Part shown: one piece after another, positions 59,900 to 64,000 of the stretch | Layout: the number at the start of each line of letters is the position of its first letter | How positions within the stretch are numbered: position 1 is the first letter of the stretch | Assembly: GCF_026242045.1 (NCBI RefSeq) | Contig: NZ_JAPJDO010000018.1 | Coordinates: 50,593 to 114,592, forward strand | Direction of reading: 5' to 3' | From: Mycobacterium pinniadriaticum | GTDB taxonomy: Bacteria > Actinomycetota > Actinomycetes > Mycobacteriales > Mycobacteriaceae | DNA: 64,000 bases | Notes under the pieces: generated by a model | Databases searched by the model: none | What the model saw: the letters and a program-made list of their open reading frames with translations, nothing else | What the model was told of the DNA's origin: nothing | Translations under genes and position numbers: made by a program

Positions 59900-60772
59900 T
59901 CAGGACTCGACGTGCAGACCCGGGATCGCGGTCACGACGACGCGTTCGGGTGTGAATGTCACCTCCCGACCGGTGTCATGGTCTTCGCCGGACTTCGGGT
60001 CGTGCCAGGCGAGCGCCGCCGTGCCCGATAACTGCAGCGTCGTCCCGGTGGAGAAGTCGAGGAACACCATGGCGGCGCTGGGATCGACGGCCAGGTTTCC
60101 CAGGCTGTTGAACAGATTGTTGCCCGGATAGTCCGCCCAGCTCAGGCGGCCGCCGTCGACCCGCACGAATCCAGCCGGCCCGCCGCGATGCGACGCGTCA
60201 TTGCCTGACGCCGGATGTGTTGTGCCGAGGAAGAACGTGTCGGCGCGTTCGACGAGCCGTCGGTCCTGCGGCCGCAGCGCGGCACCCGTGAACACCGGTA
60301 TCCGGTCCGGTGTCGACTGATCGCCGCGAGTGCCCAACCGGCGCGGGTGGATGTATTGCGGGCAGTTGCCGTACGCCTGGCCGACCTCGATGGACATCCC
60401 CGTCGCGCCGGCACGGGTCAGCACACCGTTGATGCGAATGCGCCTGCGGGCGGCAAGGTCGATCACGACCAGTCCCGCGGGCTGGCCCGCCGGTAGGACG
60501 TGCAGCGGATCGGCGGCGGGCCAGCGGAAGTCCACATCCAGCGTCGTGGGCGTATCTGCGCGAAGGAACCCGGAAGGCCCCAGCAGGGGTGAGATCCACA
60601 GCCGGCCGGCCCCGTCACGCGCGGTGAGCATCGCAAGCCGCGCTGCCGCCAGGAATTCGGCGGTCGCGGGGCGAAGTTCGCCCCGGCCGACCATGCCAGC
60701 GAGTTGGTGTGCGCGCGTTGCCACTCCGGCCCGCTCCTGCACCGCAAGCTCGCCGCTGTGGAATCCGGTCAC
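59900..60772 (-). CDS. Pyridoxamine 5'-phosphate oxidase-like (FMN-binding split barrel) protein
   Basis: This 290-residue protein has a PNPOx-like split-barrel region: AAARLAMLTARDGAGRLWISPLLGPSGFLRA, RIRINGVLTRAG and GNCPQYIHPR. A second barrel-like half has DTFFLGTTHP, SWADYPGNNLFNSLGNLAVDPSAAMVFLDFSTG. Such proteins use FMN or F420 and often act on electron-poor substrates. The GTG start overlaps the TIGR03086 gene stop (GTGA). The two are thus coupled. Confidence 0.82.
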   Translation of the reverse strand: MTGFHSGELAVQERAGVATRAHQLAGMVGRGELRPATAEFLAAARLAMLTARDGAGRLWISPLLGPSGFLRADTPTTLDVDFRWPAADPLHVLPAGQPAGLVVIDLAARRRIRINGVLTRAGATGMSIEVGQAYGNCPQYIHPRRLGTRGDQSTPDRIPVFTGAALRPQDRRLVERADTFFLGTTHPASGNDASHRGGPAGFVRVDGGRLSWADYPGNNLFNSLGNLAVDPSAAMVFLDFSTGTTLQLSGTAALAWHDPKSGEDHDTGREVTFTPERVVVTAIPGLHVES

Positions 60773-61338
60773 AGCGGGCTGCGGCCGGAGAAGGCCACGA
60801 CTCGCTGCGTCGGGGTCGCGTCGATGGCCGTCTCGACCTCCGCACCGAAGAGGTCTTGCTGCCGCAACGGTGGCACGAGGTTCTTGCCCACCGCTTCGGC
60901 CAGGTTGGCTTCGGCTTCGTCGAACTCGACCGGTCGCCCGACCGCCACCGCCAGATCCCAGCTGTGAACGAGCGTGGAATAGGTGATGATCCCGATGGCC
61001 TGTGCGGCCGGCATCTCGCCGAGGACGGTCGCGACGGGCAGCTGCCAGTCGGTGATCGTCGCCCACGCGCGTTGCGAGCGTTGCACCGACCGTTCGACGA
61101 CACCCAGTGGGTCGGCACCGAGGATGTCGGTGCCGCTGAACAGTTCCTGCTCGGTCGGGCCGGAGCCGCCGTCCACCGCCGCGGCGAATGCGTCGATCGA
61201 CGCAACGGTGTGGCTGAGCATCGAGCGCACGTTCCAGGCGGAGCACGGGCTGGCCAGGTCCAGGTCGTTCCCGCCCAGACCGGCGGTCAGATCGACCAGG
61301 CGGCGATCTGCGCTTTGCAGTAGTTCCAGCGAATCCAT
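60769..61338 (-). CDS. TIGR03086 / mycothiol-dependent maleylpyruvate isomerase-like protein
   Basis: This 189-residue DinB-like helical-bundle protein has PCSAWNVRSMLSHTVASIDAFAAAV, with histidine of a metal site, and TYSTLVHSWDLAVAVGRP, a second histidine near residue 125. This is the metal-binding arrangement of TIGR03086 proteins that often use mycothiol. The exact reaction is unknown. It is the first gene of a pair with the PNPOx-like gene and divergent from a CGNR regulator across CTAACG boxes. Confidence 0.8.
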   Translation of the reverse strand: MDSLELLQSADRRLVDLTAGLGGNDLDLASPCSAWNVRSMLSHTVASIDAFAAAVDGGSGPTEQELFSGTDILGADPLGVVERSVQRSQRAWATITDWQLPVATVLGEMPAAQAIGIITYSTLVHSWDLAVAVGRPVEFDEAEANLAEAVGKNLVPPLRQQDLFGAEVETAIDATPTQRVVAFSGRSPL

Positions 61339-61356
61339 GAACGGACCCTCCCATGT

Positions 61357-61411
61357 CTAACGGTAGTAGTGCCTTATTGACGTTAGTTTTCTTACCCGAC
61401 CAGAGCTAACG
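61357..61411. promoter_or_regulatory. Three alternating CTAACG/CGTTAG boxes between divergent genes
   Basis: CTAACG at 61357-61362, CGTTAG at 61381-61386 and CTAACG at 61406-61411 form two overlapping inverted repeats with 18- and 19-base spacers. They occupy the gap between the TIGR03086 gene and the CGNR regulator gene, suggesting a cooperative operator for the CGNR protein. Confidence 0.6.
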
Positions 61412-61439
61412 CTGTCAATGCCCTGATAGCATTAGTCGA

Positions 61440-62036
61440 ATGAATGCCGGGTCCCGTATGGAGAAGGCGCAGGTGGCCGGGTTCATCGTGGCGGGAGAAC
61501 CCCTGGCCGTGGACTTGGCCGACACGATCATCACCACCACGGATCCGGCTACCGACCTGCTGTCGGACGAGGCGACCTGCCGGCTGTGGTGGAGCCTGGA
61601 GCGGGATCGCATGCCCGAGAGGGCGACAACGCCCACGCTGGCGCTCACCGTCGAACTACGCCGTGCGGTCCGCGACCTGCTCGACGCGCACGTCGCCGGA
61701 ACCGCACCCGATCCGGCCGCCGTCGAGTACGTCAATGACGTGGCCGCCGGGGTAACCGCCACCCGGCGCCTGGAACACACCCGGGCGGGGTGGACGGCGG
61801 TCACCACCCACCATGTGCCGGCCAACCGCCGGCACGAGCTCGCACTGGGGGCTGTCACCGACAGTCTCATGGACCTGCTGGCCGGGCCAGCGAACAAACG
61901 GCTCAGACGATGCCAAAATCCCTCCTGCAGTATGCTTTTCGTCGCCACCGACGCCCGGCGAAAGTTCTGCACCCAGAACATCTGCGCCAACCGGACCCGG
62001 GTGGCCCGCCACTACCACCGCCATCGCCCCGGCTGA
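61440..62036 (+). CDS. ABATE/CGNR zinc-finger regulator
   Basis: This 198-residue protein has an N-terminal ABATE-type stress-induced ligand-binding domain. A C-terminal zinc finger of the CGNR class follows with RRCQNPSCSMLFVATDARRKFCTQNICANRTRVARHYHRHR (about residues 153-195). The four cysteines bind zinc and the end is DNA-binding. In this copy the CGNR signature reads C-A-N-R. It probably controls the divergent TIGR03086/PNPOx-like pair. An ATG at 61458 is another possible start. Confidence 0.85.
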   Translation: MNAGSRMEKAQVAGFIVAGEPLAVDLADTIITTTDPATDLLSDEATCRLWWSLERDRMPERATTPTLALTVELRRAVRDLLDAHVAGTAPDPAAVEYVNDVAAGVTATRRLEHTRAGWTAVTTHHVPANRRHELALGAVTDSLMDLLAGPANKRLRRCQNPSCSMLFVATDARRKFCTQNICANRTRVARHYHRHRPG

Positions 62037-62082
62037 CGATCGCCGGGAAATTCGCTTTTCGACTCACCTTCGATGTGGTCCG

Positions 62083-62739
62083 ATGAATGCCATGGCACAC
62101 GACATCTGGCCGCTGGCCGACCTGCAGGTAGTGACACCGCGGGTCGTGCTGCGCTACGTCGGCGACGAGCTGGGCGTGCGGCTGGCCACGTTGGCGGCCA
62201 AGGGTATTCACCATCCCGCGACGATGCCGTTCAGTGAACCGTGGACCGATGTGCCCTCACCGCAGCTGGAGCGTAACAGCATGCAGTTCTATTGGCGCAA
62301 CCGCGCAGAGACGACGGCGCAGCGGTGGAATCTCGACCTCGCCGTCCTGGTCGAGGAGTCGGTGGTCGGGATGTGTTCGGTTCACGCCGAACAGTTTCCG
62401 GCCAACCGGACGCTGACCACCGGCTCGTGGCTGGGCCTGGCCCACCAGCGTCAGGGTATCGGCAAGGAGGTCCGACAGGCCGCGCTGCATCTGATCTTCG
62501 CGGGCTTCGAGGCCGATCTCGCCGTCACCCGGGCCTGGCACGACAACGCGGCCTCGCTGGCGGTGACACGCTCGCTGCCCTACACCGAGACCGGCACCAC
62601 CGTCGAGCAACGACGCGACCGCCCCGACACCATGGTGGAGTTCACCATGACGCCGGGGCAGTGGGCCACGATCCGCCGCGATGATATCCGCCTGGTCGGC
62701 ATCGAAGGCTCCCGCGCGCAGCTGGGGTCTCAGCGGTAG
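62083..62739 (+). CDS. GNAT family N-acetyltransferase
   Basis: This 218-residue acetyltransferase is of the RimJ/RimL-like type: LATLAAKGIHHPATMPFSEPW, then GSWLGLAHQRQGIGKEVRQAALHLIFAGF as the acetyl-CoA loop (QRQGIGKE), and ARAW-like HDNAASLAVTRSLPYTETG. The ATG at 62083 or at 62092 is the start. The end overlaps the convergent alcohol dehydrogenase by 10 bases. It lies 46 bases after the CGNR gene and may be cotranscribed. Confidence 0.82.
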   Translation: MNAMAHDIWPLADLQVVTPRVVLRYVGDELGVRLATLAAKGIHHPATMPFSEPWTDVPSPQLERNSMQFYWRNRAETTAQRWNLDLAVLVEESVVGMCSVHAEQFPANRTLTTGSWLGLAHQRQGIGKEVRQAALHLIFAGFEADLAVTRAWHDNAASLAVTRSLPYTETGTTVEQRRDRPDTMVEFTMTPGQWATIRRDDIRLVGIEGSRAQLGSQR

Positions 62740-63791
62740 TCGATGACGATGCGGCCGTCGATCTGGCCGCGCTCCATCCGGCCGAATACCTCGTTGATGT
62801 CCTCGAGCTTGGCCGCTTCGACCGTGGGGTGGATGAGGCCGCGGGCGTAGAAGTCCAGCGCCTCGGCCATGTCCTGGCGGGTTCCGACGATCGATCCGCG
62901 AATCGTCAAGCCCTTCAGCACGATATCGAAGATCGGTGCCGGGAAGTCGCCGGGCGGCAGACCGTTGAACACGATGGTTCCACCGCGCCGGGTCAGGCCG
63001 ATCGCTTGGCCGAACGCCTGAGGATGCACCGCGGTGACGAGCACACCGTGCACCCCGCCGGTGGCTTTCTGCACCTCCTCGACAACGTCGGAGGTCTTGG
63101 CGTTGACGGTGACCTCCGCGCCAAGACGCGCGGCCAGCGCCAGCTTGGCGCCGTCGATATCGACGGCGACCACCCGCAGGCCCATCGCGCGGGCGTACTG
63201 CACCGCGATGTGGCCCAGCCCGCCGATGCCGGAAATCGCCACCCACTGGCCGGGCCGGGTGTCGGTGACCTTCAGCCCCTTGTACACGGTGACGCCGGCG
63301 CACAGGATCGGTGCCACCTCGAGCGGGTCGACGCCGTCGGGGATCCGCGCGGCGTAGGCCGCGTTGACCAGCATGTAGGTGCCGAAGCTGCCGTTGACGC
63401 TGTAGCCGCCGTTCTGCTGGCTCTCGCACAGCGTCTCCCAGCCGGTGCGGCAGTATTCGCAGCTGCCGCACGCCGACCACAGCCAGGCGTTGCCCACCTT
63501 GTCGCCGAGCTCGAGGTCAGTGACACCCTCGCCGAGGGCGACGACGGTGCCGTAGCCCTCGTGGCCGGGGATGAACGGCGGTTGCGGCTTGACCGGCCAA
63601 TCACCGTGTGCGGCATGTAGATCGGTGTGGCAGACCCCGGAGGTCTCCAGCTTGACGAGGACTTCGCCGTGGCCGGGGGTGGGCAGGTCGAGGTCGGCGA
63701 CCTGCAGGGGTGCACCGAATTCGGTGACGACGGCGGCACGCATGGTGTCGGCCGCGGTGGAGGTGGCGGGGGCGCCGAGTGTCTGAGTCAT
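62730..63791 (-). CDS. adhP: Zinc-dependent alcohol dehydrogenase
   Basis: This 353-residue medium-chain dehydrogenase has catalytic zinc ligands Cys54 and His77-Glu78 (PGHEGYG) and structural zinc cysteines 108, 111, 114 and 122. The NAD motif is GIGGLGHIAVQYA. The ATG at 63791 gives a 15-residue extension before the core. It follows the aldehyde dehydrogenase gene on the same strand, about 85 bases away across an inverted repeat. The pair can oxidise an alcohol to the acid by way of the aldehyde. Confidence 0.92.
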   Translation of the reverse strand: MTQTLGAPATSTAADTMRAAVVTEFGAPLQVADLDLPTPGHGEVLVKLETSGVCHTDLHAAHGDWPVKPQPPFIPGHEGYGTVVALGEGVTDLELGDKVGNAWLWSACGSCEYCRTGWETLCESQQNGGYSVNGSFGTYMLVNAAYAARIPDGVDPLEVAPILCAGVTVYKGLKVTDTRPGQWVAISGIGGLGHIAVQYARAMGLRVVAVDIDGAKLALAARLGAEVTVNAKTSDVVEEVQKATGGVHGVLVTAVHPQAFGQAIGLTRRGGTIVFNGLPPGDFPAPIFDIVLKGLTIRGSIVGTRQDMAEALDFYARGLIHPTVEAAKLEDINEVFGRMERGQIDGRIVIDYR

Positions 63792-63820
63792 GATGATGTT
63801 CCCTTCATTGTGGTTTGTTT

Positions 63821-63873
63821 GTGATTTCGGCGCGCTTTCGTTCGCTGTGCGGCGGAATGCGCGCCGAAATCAC
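63821..63873. repeat. Perfect 15-base inverted repeat between aldehyde and alcohol dehydrogenase genes
   Basis: GTGATTTCGGCGCGC at 63821-63835 is fully complementary to GCGCGCCGAAATCAC at 63859-63873 across 23 bases. It starts 3 bases from the aldehyde dehydrogenase stop and ends 29 bases before the alcohol dehydrogenase start. It may be a terminator, a mRNA stabiliser, or a dispersed repeat. Confidence 0.8.
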
Positions 63874-63876
63874 TCA

Positions 63877-64000
<124 letters not shown>

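Overview
The window is high-GC actinobacterial DNA. Its backbone follows the gene order I recall for Mycobacterium tuberculosis Rv3409c-Rv3443c: choD, guaB3, guaB2, Rv3412-like, rsdA, sigD, Rv3415c-like, whiB3, groEL1, groES, tsaD, rimI, tsaB, tsaE, alr, gadB, nnrDE, glmS, Rv3439c/Rv3440c-like, glmM, rpsI, rplM. GTG and TTG starts, 1-4 nt start/stop overlaps, a CIRCE operator at groES and a His-tailed GroEL1 all fit Mycobacteriaceae. The carotenoid genes and catabolic islands suggest a pigmented, environmental, probably rapid-growing species (inference).

Region by region: (1) 1-476 is the start of choD; 567-683 is a sortase remnant. (2) 1.1-10.7 kb is a carotenoid island: crtE-crtI-crtB, DUF2784 and MarR on the plus strand, idi2 and a GT1 glycosyltransferase on the minus strand, and a divergent MmpL. 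No lycopene cyclase is present. Upstream of crtE and in the idi2/mmpL gap I see the same operator-like inverted repeat, TATTCAC-N19-GTGAATA, with identical spacing. (3) 10.6-17.5 kb is conserved core: guaB3, guaB2, DUF5319, rsdA/sigD, an Rv3415c-like gene and whiB3, closed by a clear terminator. (4) 17.5-37.6 kb is an accessory insertion between whiB3 and groEL1. It has an NAD(P)-binding pseudogene broken by one in-frame amber codon. Next is a run of seven minus-strand genes (SDR, sulfotransferase, unknown, SDR, M15-like peptidase, DUF4349 lipoprotein, CocE hydrolase) divergent from a LysR gene. A damaged methyltransferase follows, then a compact six-gene operon (SDR, acetoacetate-decarboxylase-like, two amidohydrolases, enoyl-CoA hydratase, CaiB) divergent from an IclR gene with a palindromic operator between them, and finally a STAS-like protein, a secreted protein, an unknown and an orphan P450.

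(5) 37.7-45.9 kb holds groEL1, groES with CIRCE, and the overlapping cluster alr - alpha/beta hydrolase - tsaE - tsaB - rimI - tsaD - epoxide-hydrolase-like gene. (6) 46.1-58.8 kb holds gadB, nnrDE, a TetR gene, a peroxiredoxin, glmS, an alpha/beta-hydrolase-fold protein lacking its nucleophile, an LLM-class flavin oxidoreductase that looks leaderless, a type VII secretion-like gene pair, glmM, rpsI and rplM. (7) 58.9-64 kb departs from the M. tuberculosis order, where esxT/esxU (ESX-4) follow rplM. Here there are a thioesterase, a PNPOx-like protein, a TIGR03086 protein, a CGNR zinc-finger regulator, an acetyltransferase, a zinc alcohol dehydrogenase and the end of an aldehyde dehydrogenase.

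The best candidates for undescribed biology are the IclR-controlled six-gene catabolic operon with its neighbouring LysR/sulfotransferase operon, and the shared operator that appears to tie the carotenoid genes to the MmpL transporter. All functions are from reading the translations and recalled family knowledge; no database search was possible.
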